Part shown: positions 1 through 8,785 of the stretch, in pieces | How the letters are laid out: each line of letters begins with the position of its first letter | How positions within the stretch are numbered: the first letter of the stretch is position 1 | DNA from: an uncultured Corynebacterium sp. | GTDB taxonomy: Bacteria; Actinomycetota; Actinomycetes; Mycobacteriales; Mycobacteriaceae | DNA length: 64,000 nt | Assembly: GCF_946221935.1 (NCBI RefSeq) | Contig: NZ_CAMIGN010000003.1 | Coordinates: forward strand, 1-64,000 | Reading direction: 5' to 3' | The notes under the pieces: generated by a model | What the model saw: the letters and a program-made list of their open reading frames with translations, nothing else | Told to the model about the DNA's origin: nothing | The model's database searches: none | Position numbers and translations under genes: made by a program

Positions 1-87
1 GTCGATATCCGGTAAAGGCACAGTACCCGGTGCGGCGACGGTGCCTTCCTGGCAGGTGCCGCGCGGCGAAGAATCTTGAACGATCAT
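1..87 (-). CDS. 5' end of an ORF following eccD, possibly mycP (partial)
   Basis: An ATG overlaps the eccD stop by one base (TGATG arrangement) and the frame stays open for 29 residues to the window edge. In ESX-4 loci eccD is followed by mycP, a membrane-anchored subtilisin-like mycosin, which is why that name is offered. The visible residues (MIVQDSSPRGTCQEG, then AAPGTVPLPDID) show no signal peptide and no catalytic motif, so the identity rests on gene order alone. The real gene could start elsewhere or be in another frame. Confidence 0.3.
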   Translation of the reverse strand, partial: MIVQDSSPRGTCQEGTVAAPGTVPLPDID

Positions 88-1238
88 CAGCCGATCCCCC
101 GAATCGCCGCGAACAGCCCTGTAGTTTGCAGCGCCAGTGGGATGGCCACACAAAATGCGAAGGCTTCCACCATGTCGATGATCCGCCCCAGCATCGGTGA
201 ATTCACGCGGACAGCAGGTAGGGCGACCAGCACCAGGCATACCGCACCCCAATGCGTGTGGAGGGCTAACCACAGAAGCGTTGCAGCAGAGAGCACCGCT
301 AGCGCGACCGAGTGCACAGGCCGAGTGCTCCGCGCGCTCACACCGAGCACCGCCACCATAAGCAATAGCGCCATCTGCCATATATCCAGTGGCTGCCCCC
401 ATGGAGTCAGCTGGTACACACAGGCGCCCAACACCACCACGATGCCGACGACCAGGGCGGAGTGAACTTCCACCACCTGGCCCGCGTGCGTGGGCGTGGG
501 CTTGGTGAACACACCGGTCGCGGGAACCTTCGGCAGCTTAATGCCAGCTAGTCCGATGGCGATCTGCCCAGAATAAGCCAGTGCAAACATTGCCAATAGC
601 AGCGTGAGCCCTGGCCAGAGGTTCACCGCTGCAAACACCACCCAGGTTATCGACACGATCCGTGCCGGGCCGCCGCGCCACACCAGGAGTGCTGCGACAA
701 AACAGGCACAAAGAACATTGACGTGCAGCCCCAACCCAAAGCCGAGGATCGCGGCGAGATAACTGAAATTGCGAAGGTGCAAAGAAGCCGCCGCTGCAGC
801 GAGGGCGGCCACTGCTGTAGCCACGAGCGTTGCGATGTCTGCGGTCGTACCCAGATTAGTGACGCCCCCAGGACCAATAAGTTGATTATCCAACGGGTGC
901 CACGCAGGTGCCGTCTGTAGGCCAAAAAGCGCAATGATGGCTGCCGCGACCCAGGCTGCGGGGCTCGTGGGAATGGGGCCCGAGAGCTCTTCGACTGCCT
1001 CAGCCGGTGGAGCGGGGATGGTGGCGGTTTGCAAGGTCAATGACTCGCCGGGACGCACACCGGCTTCCGCTAGAGTGTGCTGTGGTTGAACCTGGCCGAC
1101 GGCGCGGTGGAGGGTCCAATGTTCCCCTGGTTTCGCGTCGACGAGGTGTGGGATGAGCTCCGCTACCGGTACATGATCGGCAATGGCAGCGTTGATGGTG
1201 GTGCCTTTGGCAGGCACGGAAATGCTGAGAGCCAGCAC
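87..1238 (-). CDS. eccD: Type VII secretion integral membrane protein EccD (ESX-4 type)
   Basis: EccD forms the multispanning membrane part of the ESX translocon. The first 80 or so residues (LALSISVPAKGTTINAAIAD onward) look like the ubiquitin-like YukD domain, and the rest is a series of hydrophobic segments separated by short loops, as in the family. At 383 residues it is somewhat shorter than mycobacterial EccD proteins of about 450-500 residues. I chose the GTG at 1238 because it follows a GGGGGA ribosome site in the reading AACAGGGGGAATAACGTG; the longer frame to 1337 adds an Arg/Cys/His-rich stretch that does not look like protein. It is divergent from eccC, with a shared 233-base control region. 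Confidence 0.85.
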   Translation of the reverse strand: MLALSISVPAKGTTINAAIADHVPVAELIPHLVDAKPGEHWTLHRAVGQVQPQHTLAEAGVRPGESLTLQTATIPAPPAEAVEELSGPIPTSPAAWVAAAIIALFGLQTAPAWHPLDNQLIGPGGVTNLGTTADIATLVATAVAALAAAAASLHLRNFSYLAAILGFGLGLHVNVLCACFVAALLVWRGGPARIVSITWVVFAAVNLWPGLTLLLAMFALAYSGQIAIGLAGIKLPKVPATGVFTKPTPTHAGQVVEVHSALVVGIVVVLGACVYQLTPWGQPLDIWQMALLLMVAVLGVSARSTRPVHSVALAVLSAATLLWLALHTHWGAVCLVLVALPAVRVNSPMLGRIIDMVEAFAFCVAIPLALQTTGLFAAIRGIG

Positions 1239-1390
1239 GTTATTCCCCCTGTTGAAAATGTATGAACGCATGTATGTGTGCGTGTGATGGGCACAAAATC
1301 CCCCCTGGATCTTGCGCCGATGTGGCTTACACGGCACAAATAGTAGCCGAGGGGAAAGGATTGCGCTTGCTCTGCGGAGTGAGCGAGGAA

Positions 1391-1408
1391 GGTTTAGAAT
1401 CTAAAACC
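1391..1408. promoter_or_regulatory. Inverted repeat in the eccD/eccC divergent region, with a possible -10
   Basis: GGTTTAGAATCTAAAACC is an inverted repeat with one extra A in the right arm. It contains TAGAAT, a good -10 hexamer for the rightward eccC transcript, about 64 bases before the eccC start. It may be a promoter overlapped by an operator. No -35 at the right spacing was found, so this is only a candidate. Confidence 0.35.
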
Positions 1409-1471
1409 ACATCCAAGGGGGTTGGATGGGGATTAACGGGGACAAACATAGAAATCGGGGGATTTCTTAAC

Positions 1472-4400
1472 ATGCAAACACAGGCGCCGCCGACGCTGCC
1501 TAAAGACAAACAACCTTTCCTCAGACTGCTAATGCCTGCCGTCATGTTGGTGGCGGTGGTCGGTATGATCGCCGCGATGGTGCTCTCTGGATCGGGGCGA
1601 AATCCCATCAGCTTTATTTTTCCGCTGATGATGCTGGGCAGCATGGCGATGATGTTCCAGCCGGGGGCGAACGTGGATGAGACTCGGCGTTCCTTTCATC
1701 GGCACATCGACGCTCTGAAAGATAGCGTGGAGCGGAGCCGCGAAGAGCAACTGCAGACCATGTTGGCAGCGCATCCACACCCGCAGTCACTGTGGACGCA
1801 CGTGCATACCGGAACCGATGTCACCGCAGAACCGGGCGTGGTGCGCATCGGCACAGCAGTGCAAACTCCAGATGATCCTCTGGAAGTACCGGTCAGCTCC
1901 CCGCCGGAAGACTTAGAGCCGGTCAGTGCAATGAGCTTGCGCGAGGTTGTGCTGCGGTACGCCACCATCGAAGCGCCAGTGGCGGTGGAATTGGCTAGTT
2001 TCCACTGCATTGTGTTGCTCGGCGACGGTGCACCCGGATTGGCGCGGGCCATGCAAGCGCAATTGGCCATGCAGGATCCGGATGTCATTGGAATAACCGG
2101 CCCCTTTGAGCAGTGGCTTCCGCATGATGGGCCTCGCAAGGTGCATTTTTGCACGGGTGATAGCCCGGTGACCGCCGGCGCTATCGTCACGGACCCCAGC
2201 GAGGAATGGGTGGAAAACGCCAAAGGGAATGGCCTGCTGCTACAGGTGGATGGCACTGGTGATGGTTGCCTGCTCAGCGCCTGGACGCTCGACGGTTGGG
2301 TGCCCTTTGGAGTGGCAGACCAACTCAGCGAGGTGGAACTTGCTCACCTTTGCCGAGCACGAGCAACGGTGAAATCCAGCACGTCATTGTTAGAACTTCC
2401 GGGCGGAGACTTGCGAGCGCCCATTGGGTTTTCCGGTGCGCCGGTGTACCTGGATATCAAGGAATCCGCGTTGGGAGGTATCGGTCCGCACGGTCTCTGT
2501 GTAGGCGCGACGGGTAGCGGCAAGTCAGAACTACTAAAAAGCGTAGTGATCAGCTTCGCCCACCAGCACAGCCCGGAGGAGCTGAACTTTGTGCTGGTGG
2601 ACTTCAAAGGTGGCGCCAGCTTTCTGGGAATGGATCGGCTGCCACACACCTCTGCGCTGATCACCAATCTGGCTGAAGAGGCGGGATTAGTTGACCGAAT
2701 GCAGGATAGCTTGCTGGGGGAGATGCATCGGCGTCAAGAAAAGCTCCGCGCCGCGGGTTTGACCACAGCGGCCGAGTACAACCGCGTCTATCCGGGGCAG
2801 ATGCCTGCACTGTTTATCGTGGTGGATGAGTTCTCCGAGTTGTTGCACGCCCGGCCAGAGTTCGCGGAGGTCTTCGCCGCGATCGGGCGATTGGGGCGAA
2901 GCCTGCGGATGCATTTGCTGTTGGCCACGCAGCGTTTGGAGGAGGGGCGACTGCGAGGCCTGGAATCGCATTTGAGCTATCGCATTGCTTTGCGCACGTT
3001 CTCGGCTTCCGAATCCCGCGCGCTGATCGGAACGACGGAAGCTTATGAACTGCCTGCGACTCCGGGTGCGGCGATCCTTTCGGCAGGCGACAAGGTGCGT
3101 TTTCATTCGGCCTACGTTTCAGGCCCCGAGCTGCCCCGGGATCAGCGACTCGTGAGACTACTCGGGACAACAGTGCATGCAGAGACAACGACCATGCAGA
3201 TGGTGATCGACCGGCTGGCAGGCCCCAATAGGAATCCGGTGTGGTTACCACCGCTGCCGGAAGACCTGCCTGCCAGCGAGATCATTGAGCCCGGTGCGCC
3301 AGGCGTTGCTCGCATCGGCCTGGAGGATCTTCCTTTCGAGGGGCAGCAGGTGCCGTTGGATATCGACCTGCGCCGCAAGCATTGGGCAATAGTCGGCCAG
3401 CCCCGGACTGGCAAGACAACGGTGGTGCGCAGCTTGGTGCTGGCCTGGGCGTTGAGTTCACCTGGCTGGCCGGTATACATCTTTGATCCGGGTGGTGGGC
3501 TAAGAGACCTTGCTCGATTGCCTCAGGTAGCTGCGGTTGTGGGGCCAGCTGGACTGCCACGGCTTTTCGACGAAATGGAGCAAACGGAGGGGCAGCGCCT
3601 GCTGATTATTGACGGACTAGATCAGGTGGGGGCCGCGGGAAGTGGAAATGGCGAGGAAGAACAACGCTTGATCCGCCTGGCGACCACGGGGCTGGAACGC
3701 GGCTTGCATGTGGTGGTTACGGCTCTACGCTGGAATATCCGTCCGTCGCTGCGGGACGTGCTGACCGGGCAAATCGAACTGCGGATGACACCGTTGGATG
3801 CCCACTTCCGGGATGCACAGAAATCCTTGCCCGACGTGCCTGGACGAGGAGTGTCGCCCCGTGGAAAGCACGTGCAGTTCGCCAACTCCAACGCGCAAGA
3901 CATTGAGCATGTCCGGATGGAAAGCGTGCAGCGTGGTGAGCCGGATCTAGCTATGCGCGTGTTGCCCGAGCGAATCGACTGGGAGGATTTGGGCGACTCT
4001 CAGGCCTTCGCCATAGGTGGCCCAAAGCTGGATCCAGTGCAGTGGGATCACGGTACTTTCCCTCACTTGGTCGCAATCGGCCAGGCGGGAAGTGGGGTGA
4101 CGACCGCATTGCGCGCACTAATGCAGTCCGTGGCACAGAGCCAAAGCCATACCGGAGAGCCGCCGGAGTTCCTGGTCACGGACACACGCCGCGGTTTACT
4201 GGGCGTAGCGGGTTATCGCGTGCCGGAGGACTTCCGCAAAGACCTGGCCGAGTGGACCACTACGCTGCGGGCGCGAATTCCAGGTAGCGACGTGACACCC
4301 CAACAGCTCCGAGAACGCACCTGGTGGTCTGGCCCGGAGTTGTTCATCATCGTCGACGACGCGGACGCCGATCCCGGCCTTGACCAGCTTATTCCCTTGC

Positions 4401-4648
4401 TTCCCTATGCCGCCGATATCGGCCTTCACTTGGTGCTTGGCCGTCGTTCGGGGCAGTTCGCCAGGGCAGCCTATCAGCCCTTGATGCAGTCGATTCGCGA
4501 CCAAAGCGCTTGGTTGCTGTTTTCTGCGCCCCGTGAGGATGGGCCGATTGCCGGGGTTCGTCTACTGCGACGCCCCCAGGGGCGCGCGGCTTATGTCCAC
4601 AGTGAAACCTGGGAGGTACAGGTGGCGGAGATTGCCGATGAGAACTAA
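1472..4648 (+). CDS. eccC: Type VII secretion FtsK/SpoIIIE ATPase EccC (ESX-4 type)
   Basis: EccC is the motor ATPase of ESX secretion; it recognises the substrate signal and drives export. The start is the ATG at 1472 behind GGGGGA, giving 1058 residues. Two membrane segments lie near residues 18-60 (LLMPAVMLVAVVGMIAAMVL and PISFIFPLMMLGSMAMMF). Three FtsK/SpoIIIE domains follow, with Walker A regions at about residue 346 (GATGSGKSE), 640 (GQPRTGKTT) and 869 (GQAGSGVTT). The third has Val where the Walker lysine should be, so that domain is probably not a working ATPase. A Walker B-like FIVVDEFSEL follows the first loop. This is a single-chain EccC, as in ESX-4, not the split EccCa/EccCb. 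The next gene starts 47 bases downstream. Confidence 0.93.
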   Translation: MQTQAPPTLPKDKQPFLRLLMPAVMLVAVVGMIAAMVLSGSGRNPISFIFPLMMLGSMAMMFQPGANVDETRRSFHRHIDALKDSVERSREEQLQTMLAAHPHPQSLWTHVHTGTDVTAEPGVVRIGTAVQTPDDPLEVPVSSPPEDLEPVSAMSLREVVLRYATIEAPVAVELASFHCIVLLGDGAPGLARAMQAQLAMQDPDVIGITGPFEQWLPHDGPRKVHFCTGDSPVTAGAIVTDPSEEWVENAKGNGLLLQVDGTGDGCLLSAWTLDGWVPFGVADQLSEVELAHLCRARATVKSSTSLLELPGGDLRAPIGFSGAPVYLDIKESALGGIGPHGLCVGATGSGKSELLKSVVISFAHQHSPEELNFVLVDFKGGASFLGMDRLPHTSALITNLAEEAGLVDRMQDSLLGEMHRRQEKLRAAGLTTAAEYNRVYPGQMPALFIVVDEFSELLHARPEFAEVFAAIGRLGRSLRMHLLLATQRLEEGRLRGLESHLSYRIALRTFSASESRALIGTTEAYELPATPGAAILSAGDKVRFHSAYVSGPELPRDQRLVRLLGTTVHAETTTMQMVIDRLAGPNRNPVWLPPLPEDLPASEIIEPGAPGVARIGLEDLPFEGQQVPLDIDLRRKHWAIVGQPRTGKTTVVRSLVLAWALSSPGWPVYIFDPGGGLRDLARLPQVAAVVGPAGLPRLFDEMEQTEGQRLLIIDGLDQVGAAGSGNGEEEQRLIRLATTGLERGLHVVVTALRWNIRPSLRDVLTGQIELRMTPLDAHFRDAQKSLPDVPGRGVSPRGKHVQFANSNAQDIEHVRMESVQRGEPDLAMRVLPERIDWEDLGDSQAFAIGGPKLDPVQWDHGTFPHLVAIGQAGSGVTTALRALMQSVAQSQSHTGEPPEFLVTDTRRGLLGVAGYRVPEDFRKDLAEWTTTLRARIPGSDVTPQQLRERTWWSGPELFIIVDDADADPGLDQLIPLLPYAADIGLHLVLGRRSGQFARAAYQPLMQSIRDQSAWLLFSAPREDGPIAGVRLLRRPQGRAAYVHSETWEVQVAEIADEN

Positions 4649-4695
4649 AAAGGCGCGCAATTGTTGACCAAGGAAACGACGGATCGGGGGACACA

Positions 4696-6033
4696 ATGAG
4701 AGTAGATCAGAGGATCGGAGATTCCAGGAGCCTGCTGGCTGAAGCTGTGGCTTTGCAGGAATCGGGGATCCTGATTAGCGGTATGACGGTGACGGATCTT
4801 GCTACTGGCTTTGCCGTGACCGGTGATGCGCAGATGCAGCAGCCGGGGTATTTGCAGTATCGGGCTTGGTCCGATCCTACGGAGCAATCTCGCGGGAGAC
4901 CGCTGGGAGAAGCTGAATCGGAATGGGTAAAGGACGGAGAGGATAAAGACGTTGAATTCCAACGTTCCGGGCTGAGCCTAGGCAGGCTTTCGGAGCTTTA
5001 TGAGATGCTCTGCGAAGTGCTCGAACAGCGTGCGGAACATCCCGACGCAGCGGCAGTGAACCCGCCAGAGTCACGTGAACGTTTCCCTTGGGGCATTGGT
5101 TTGCGGGAAGTAGACGTGCTGGTCACCGGAACTTTTGCCGTGAAGGTGGTGCATTATCTTCGGATTAGGGGAGTGCGAGCCCGATTGGTGGATAACGATA
5201 CGGTGCTGCGGGTGGCTAGCGAACTGGCATTGGCGCAGCAAGAGTTGGAGCACCTGGAGCTTGAGTATCTTGACCCGGACAAACCTGTGCGGATTCAACG
5301 CGAGGGAAATGAATCAGCGGAAGAGCTCGAGGAAGCGGACATACGGGAAAGGCCTGACGAGGGGGCGTCAATAGATATAGAAAAAGCGGAGGAAAAGAGC
5401 GACCGGCGACTTCCGGCTGCGTTGGCAGCGCTGACGCTCTTCATCATCGGTGGGCTGGTGGCGACCTTCACTGTGTTTGATTCGCAGGCGGCTGATTCGC
5501 AGGCGGCTGATTCGCAGTTAGTGGACGCTCAATCAACCGATTCGCAAGCCGCAGACGTACAGGAGTCTGGCTCGTATGCCACCACTGAGGCGAATGAGCC
5601 ATTTCCAGAACCACGCCGGAAAGGTTCAAAGGTCGCAGACTCAAGCGCGCGCCGGGCGGACATTCCAATCAGTGTGAATGTTGATGGGTGGCGGCTTGGC
5701 AGTGCAACGCGAGCACGTGAGGAATATGTCGGTGATGACGCGGGAATGCGTGTATTAGTAGCGGCGAAGCAAACACCCCTTAGAACACAGGATGAGCTGG
5801 ATGCGGCAATGCTAGGTGCGCTGAAGGACGTGGAGGGGGTTGCAGGCGGAGTGACGGTTGTATCAACTCAGCCGGTGAGCTACGAGGAAAATTACGAGAA
5901 CTCCACAACTAGGTGGCATGTACGGCTGGTGGATGGACACCAGATTTCAGTGGGGTGCCAGTACCGACAGTGGAATGAACAGCGGGAAAAGGTTTGCCAA
6001 GAGTTTGTGGATACAGCACGACCAAGGCGGTGA
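4696..6033 (+). CDS. Type VII secretion-associated membrane protein (Rv3446c-like)
   Basis: This gene lies between eccC and the WXG100 pair, the place held by Rv3446c in the mycobacterial ESX-4 locus. The 445-residue product has a soluble N-terminal half with no signal peptide and an acidic region around residues 195-235. A single membrane segment follows near residue 240 (AALAALTLFIIGGLVATF), then a low-complexity Asp/Ser/Gln/Ala repeat, and a C-terminal exported domain from about residue 320. In the C-terminal part, VADSSARRADIPISVNVDGW fits the short conserved domain of the type VII secretion-associated family. The molecular role of the family is not known. It is probably co-transcribed with eccC and the esx genes. 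Confidence 0.7.
   Translation: MRVDQRIGDSRSLLAEAVALQESGILISGMTVTDLATGFAVTGDAQMQQPGYLQYRAWSDPTEQSRGRPLGEAESEWVKDGEDKDVEFQRSGLSLGRLSELYEMLCEVLEQRAEHPDAAAVNPPESRERFPWGIGLREVDVLVTGTFAVKVVHYLRIRGVRARLVDNDTVLRVASELALAQQELEHLELEYLDPDKPVRIQREGNESAEELEEADIRERPDEGASIDIEKAEEKSDRRLPAALAALTLFIIGGLVATFTVFDSQAADSQAADSQLVDAQSTDSQAADVQESGSYATTEANEPFPEPRRKGSKVADSSARRADIPISVNVDGWRLGSATRAREEYVGDDAGMRVLVAAKQTPLRTQDELDAAMLGALKDVEGVAGGVTVVSTQPVSYEENYENSTTRWHVRLVDGHQISVGCQYRQWNEQREKVCQEFVDTARPRR
5479..5517 (+). repeat. 15-base tandem repeat inside the T7SS-associated gene
   Basis: Two exact copies of GATTCGCAGGCGGCT and a nine-base partial copy encode DSQAADSQAADSQ just outside the membrane segment. Degenerate copies continue to about 5552. 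The unit is a multiple of three, so copy number can change without a frameshift. Confidence 0.85.
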
Positions 6034-6142
6034 ACCATTTTGGGAAGCCGTGAGTATAACTCTTGTGATGGTGCCTCTATAACGGGGAAGACCCGGCGCC
6101 ATGAAGAGTGAAAACAGTATTTGAAATGGGGGAAGTTAGGGC

Positions 6143-6430
6143 ATGAGCTTCAAAACAGATGTCACTACGATGAACCAAGCGGCAAGCAATGTCGACCGTG
6201 TGAAAGGCGAGGTTCAGGGTGAACTTTCGCGTCTGCGTGGTGTGGTGGAAGATGTATCCGGTAGCTGGAAGGGACAGGCGCAGGCTTCCTTCCATTCGTT
6301 GATGGAGCGTTGGGACGAGAATGCCCGCGACCTCAACGAGGCACTGCAGAGCATTGCGGACAACATCCGCTCCAACGCGGGTGACTTTGACAATACGGAT
6401 GTCGATAACGCGGCGGCCTTTAACGCCTAG
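6143..6430 (+). CDS. WXG100 secretion substrate, first of pair (EsxU-like by position)
   Basis: This 95-residue protein has the helix-turn-helix hairpin pattern of WXG100 proteins, with the turn motif at SWKG (residues 45-48) in VSGSWKGQAQASFHSL. Length, acidic composition and lack of a signal peptide fit the family. WXG100 proteins form helical-bundle dimers and leave the cell through the ESX channel, recognised by EccC. The partner gene begins ten bases after this stop. In mycobacteria the equivalent ESX-4 pair is esxU-esxT. No clear YxxxD/E signal is seen after the second helix, so the partner may carry the export signal. Confidence 0.9.
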   Translation: MSFKTDVTTMNQAASNVDRVKGEVQGELSRLRGVVEDVSGSWKGQAQASFHSLMERWDENARDLNEALQSIADNIRSNAGDFDNTDVDNAAAFNA

Positions 6431-6439
6431 AGGGGGACA

Positions 6440-6724
6440 GTGATGATTCAGTACAACTTTGCTCAAATTGCCAATGCTGCGGATGACATCAATCGCGGAA
6501 ACAACACCATTAATGGGTTGCTGGGGGATCTGAAACGTGACCTGCAGCCGATGGTGAACGAGTGGGAAGGCTCGGCAGCGGACAGCTATGCGGCTGCGCA
6601 GAAGAAGTGGGATGAATCCGCACGGGAGATTAACGATGTGCTGGGGCAAATCTCTCGCACGGTGCGTCAGGCGAATGATCGGATGAGCGAGATCAATACG
6701 AACGCTGCAAATAGCTGGGCATAG
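6440..6724 (+). CDS. WXG100 secretion substrate, second of pair (EsxT-like by position)
   Basis: This 94-residue WXG100 protein has its turn motif at NEWEGSAADSY, with the Trp-x-Gly near residue 41. It begins ATGATGATTCAG after a GAGGGGGAC ribosome site overlapping the end of the preceding gene's leader. It is expected to dimerise with that partner and to be exported by the ESX-4 machinery. A strong terminator follows within 30 bases, ending the secretion operon before the stress-protein gene. Confidence 0.9.
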   Translation: MMIQYNFAQIANAADDINRGNNTINGLLGDLKRDLQPMVNEWEGSAADSYAAAQKKWDESAREINDVLGQISRTVRQANDRMSEINTNAANSWA

Positions 6725-6751
6725 AGGATGATTTAAAACTTTTTAAATAAT

Positions 6752-6807
6752 CTCTCAGCTTCCCTTTTGGTCTTAATCTTGACCTAAGGGTGAGGCTGAG
6801 AGTTTTT
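6752..6807 (+). terminator. Intrinsic terminator after the esx pair
   Basis: CTCTCAGC-type arms with an interrupted CCCTTT/AAGGG continuation pair around a loop near TCTTAATC, and GAGAG runs straight into TTTTTG. Position and U-tract support termination of the eccC-to-esx transcript. Confidence 0.85.
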
Positions 6808-7112
6808 GTTTTTCGACGTCCAGTTTGAGGAATTGTGGACTTTTGGAACGATGGGAGAAAATGTGACCCAATCGTGATGTGTGCTGCGAGCTGGACTTAT
6901 GTATGTAGATAATTGTTTAGTGGCTTGGCGAAGACCATCTTGGTTGAAACGTTAATCATTTCATGCGTAGCGTCAATGACGTACGGGAAACGAAAATAAT
7001 CAGCGACACCACTGCTGGTTCTACACCACTAAGTAATTCCCCACTGTTGGTACTCACCAAGCAAGACTTACCCCGTATTGCGTACCGACAAGGCGAAAGG
7101 ATTTATCAACAA
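6808..7112. other. Intergenic region upstream of the PRC-barrel gene
   Basis: No gene is apparent. A run TAGATAAT at 6906-6913 could be a -10 element, and GGAAC at 6845-6849 resembles an ECF-sigma -35, but neither has a convincing partner. The last bases hold a modest AAAGG ribosome site for the gene at 7113. Confidence 0.4.
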
Positions 7113-8024
7113 ATGAGCAACGATATCAAGGATCTTTTCAAGGCAACCGCTTACGACAACGCCGGCGACAAGCTGGGCAGCGTCAAGGAAATCTTCGTTG
7201 ACGACAAGTCCGGTCAGCCTACTTTCGTTGAGGTTAACCATGGTCTGTTCGGTATGAACTCCAGCCTGGTACCGATGCGCGGCCACAAGTTCGACGGCGA
7301 GAACCTGAACCTGGCCTTTTCCAAGGATCGTGTGAAGGATGCGCCAGACTTCGACGCTGATCAGGCTTTGACCCCGGAGCAGCAGAACGAGATCTACCGT
7401 CACTACGGCCTGGACAATGTTGAGGACACCACCCGTTACGGTGACACTGCAGGCGATCGCTCCGCTTCTGATGATCGCTCCACCCTGGATCGCCACGAGG
7501 CTGCTGATGGTCGCGGTGCCGCGGGCGCTGGTGTGGCTGGCGCTGGCGTTGCAGGTGCCGGTGTTGCAGGCGCGAACACTGAGCGTGACAATACTCGCGA
7601 CAACGCTGCTGAGCGCGAGGTCTCCGCTAACACCGCAGCTGCTGGCAACGAGGGTGAGATTATTCGCTCCGAGGAACAGCTGAACGTTCAGAAGGAGAAG
7701 GTGCAGACTGGCGAGGCTCGCCTGCGTAAGTACGTCGTCACCGACACCGAGACCGTTGAGGTACCGGTAACTCGCGAAGAAGTTCGCGTTGAGCGCACCC
7801 CGATCTCCGCAGAAGAAGCTGCAAACTTCAAGGGCAGCATCGATGAGTCCGGACAGGAAGCGTCTGTGACCCTGAGCGAAGAGCGCGTCAATGTAAACAA
7901 GGAAACCGTGCCGGTAGAGAAGGTCTCCCTGAACAAGGAGCAGATCACTGAGACCGAGCGTCACACCGAAGAGCTCCGCAAGGAGCAGATCGACACCGAC
8001 ATTGACGGTGACGTTCGCAAGTAA
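7113..8024 (+). CDS. PRC-barrel and DUF2382 (YsnF/AvaK-type) stress protein
   Basis: The 303-residue product has an N-terminal PRC-barrel (about residues 1-95, beginning MSNDIKDLFKATAYDNAGDK). A linker contains three GVAGA-type Ala/Gly/Val repeats near residues 135-155. The C-terminal DUF2382 domain (from about residue 175, EGEIIRSEEQLNVQKEKVQT) has the alternating Glu/Lys/Val pattern seen in YsnF/AvaK proteins, which bacilli and cyanobacteria associate with general stress. There is no signal peptide or membrane segment. The start at 7113 leaves out about 50 upstream residues that do not belong to a PRC-barrel. Terminators on both sides make it a single-gene unit. The biochemical role is unknown. 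Confidence 0.8.
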   Translation: MSNDIKDLFKATAYDNAGDKLGSVKEIFVDDKSGQPTFVEVNHGLFGMNSSLVPMRGHKFDGENLNLAFSKDRVKDAPDFDADQALTPEQQNEIYRHYGLDNVEDTTRYGDTAGDRSASDDRSTLDRHEAADGRGAAGAGVAGAGVAGAGVAGANTERDNTRDNAAEREVSANTAAAGNEGEIIRSEEQLNVQKEKVQTGEARLRKYVVTDTETVEVPVTREEVRVERTPISAEEAANFKGSIDESGQEASVTLSEERVNVNKETVPVEKVSLNKEQITETERHTEELRKEQIDTDIDGDVRK

Positions 8025-8094
8025 AACCAAGGGGCATTAGCCGCCAACACGATCGCGCGTTCCGCGAAGGTCGGTTAGTCGCCGACTAGCACTC

Positions 8095-8148
8095 AATCCC
8101 CGGTGCCTAGCTTCCCTGTAAAGAGGGAAGAGGTGCTGGGGATTTTTG
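8095..8148 (+). terminator. Intrinsic terminator after the PRC-barrel gene
   Basis: ATCCCCGG-type left arm and CTGGGGAT right arm, with inner CTTCCCT/AGGGAAG pairing around GTAAAG, followed by TTTTTG. Confidence 0.85.
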
Positions 8149-8163
8149 CTGTCCAGAGGATTT

Positions 8164-8192
8164 TTGGTGTTCGGGACACTATGTAGTAAATT
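8164..8192 (+). promoter_or_regulatory. Probable promoter of rplM-rpsI
   Basis: TTGGTG (8164-8169) and TAAATT (8187-8192) are 17 bases apart, just after the upstream terminator. The predicted 5' leader of about 140 bases is long enough for ribosomal-protein feedback control, but I recognised no specific leader structure. Confidence 0.45.
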
Positions 8193-8341
8193 CCCAAGGG
8201 TTGTGTGCAATACGCGAACTTAGCTCTCGAGTCATTGCATTTCTGCGGGTCACAACCGGCCGCCGCAGAAGCACTGCACTAGATCGTTGCACGTGTTCAT
8301 CTGGCTGGCAGTTCCAAGATCAAGACTTTAAGGAGTCCAGC

Positions 8342-8785
8342 GTGACTACTTTCCACCCAAAGAGCGGTGACATCACTCGTAAGTGGTACGTCATCGACGC
8401 CACCGACGTGGTGCTGGGTCGTCTTGCTGTTACCGCAGCTGACCTGCTGCGCGGCAAGAAGAAGCCCTACTTCGCACCGAACGTTGACTGCGGCGACAAC
8501 GTCATCATCATTAATGCGGATAAGGTCCACATTTCCTCCAACAAGCGTGAGCGTGAGATGCGCTACCGTCACTCCGGCTACCCGGGTGGTCTGAAGACCA
8601 TGACCCTGGGTCGTTCCTTGGAGCTGCACCCAGAGCGCGTTGTTGAGGAAGCTGTTAAGGGCATGATGCCGCACAACAAGCTGTCCCGCGCGTCCATCAA
8701 GAAGCTTCGCGTCTTCGCCGGCCCGGAGCACACTTTCGAGGCCCAGAAGCCTGAGACCTACGAGATCAAGCAGGTGGCACAGTAA
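8342..8785 (+). CDS. rplM: 50S ribosomal protein L13
   Basis: L13 is an early-assembling large-subunit protein. The 147 residues match the family in length and motifs (WYVIDATDVVLGRLA, then GKKKPYFAPNVDCGD, and HSGYPGGLK). The start is the GTG at 8342 behind AAGGAG; the longer open frame upstream is leader sequence. Its stop overlaps the rpsI start by one base, so the two are translationally coupled. rplM next to an ESX-4 esx pair is the mycobacterial arrangement. Confidence 0.97.
   Translation: MTTFHPKSGDITRKWYVIDATDVVLGRLAVTAADLLRGKKKPYFAPNVDCGDNVIIINADKVHISSNKREREMRYRHSGYPGGLKTMTLGRSLELHPERVVEEAVKGMMPHNKLSRASIKKLRVFAGPEHTFEAQKPETYEIKQVAQ

Noticed and set aside
76..465. Rightward frame opposite eccD
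   Set aside because: It lies wholly within eccD on the other strand and has a Thr/Ala/Ser-rich composition typical of shadow frames.
6845..6913. ECF-sigma promoter for the PRC-barrel gene
   Set aside because: GGAAC has no matching -10 at the usual distance.
7068..8030. Long minus-strand frame opposite the PRC-barrel gene
   Set aside because: The plus strand has recognisable PRC and DUF2382 domains; this frame is Val/Leu-rich from reverse translation of acidic codons.
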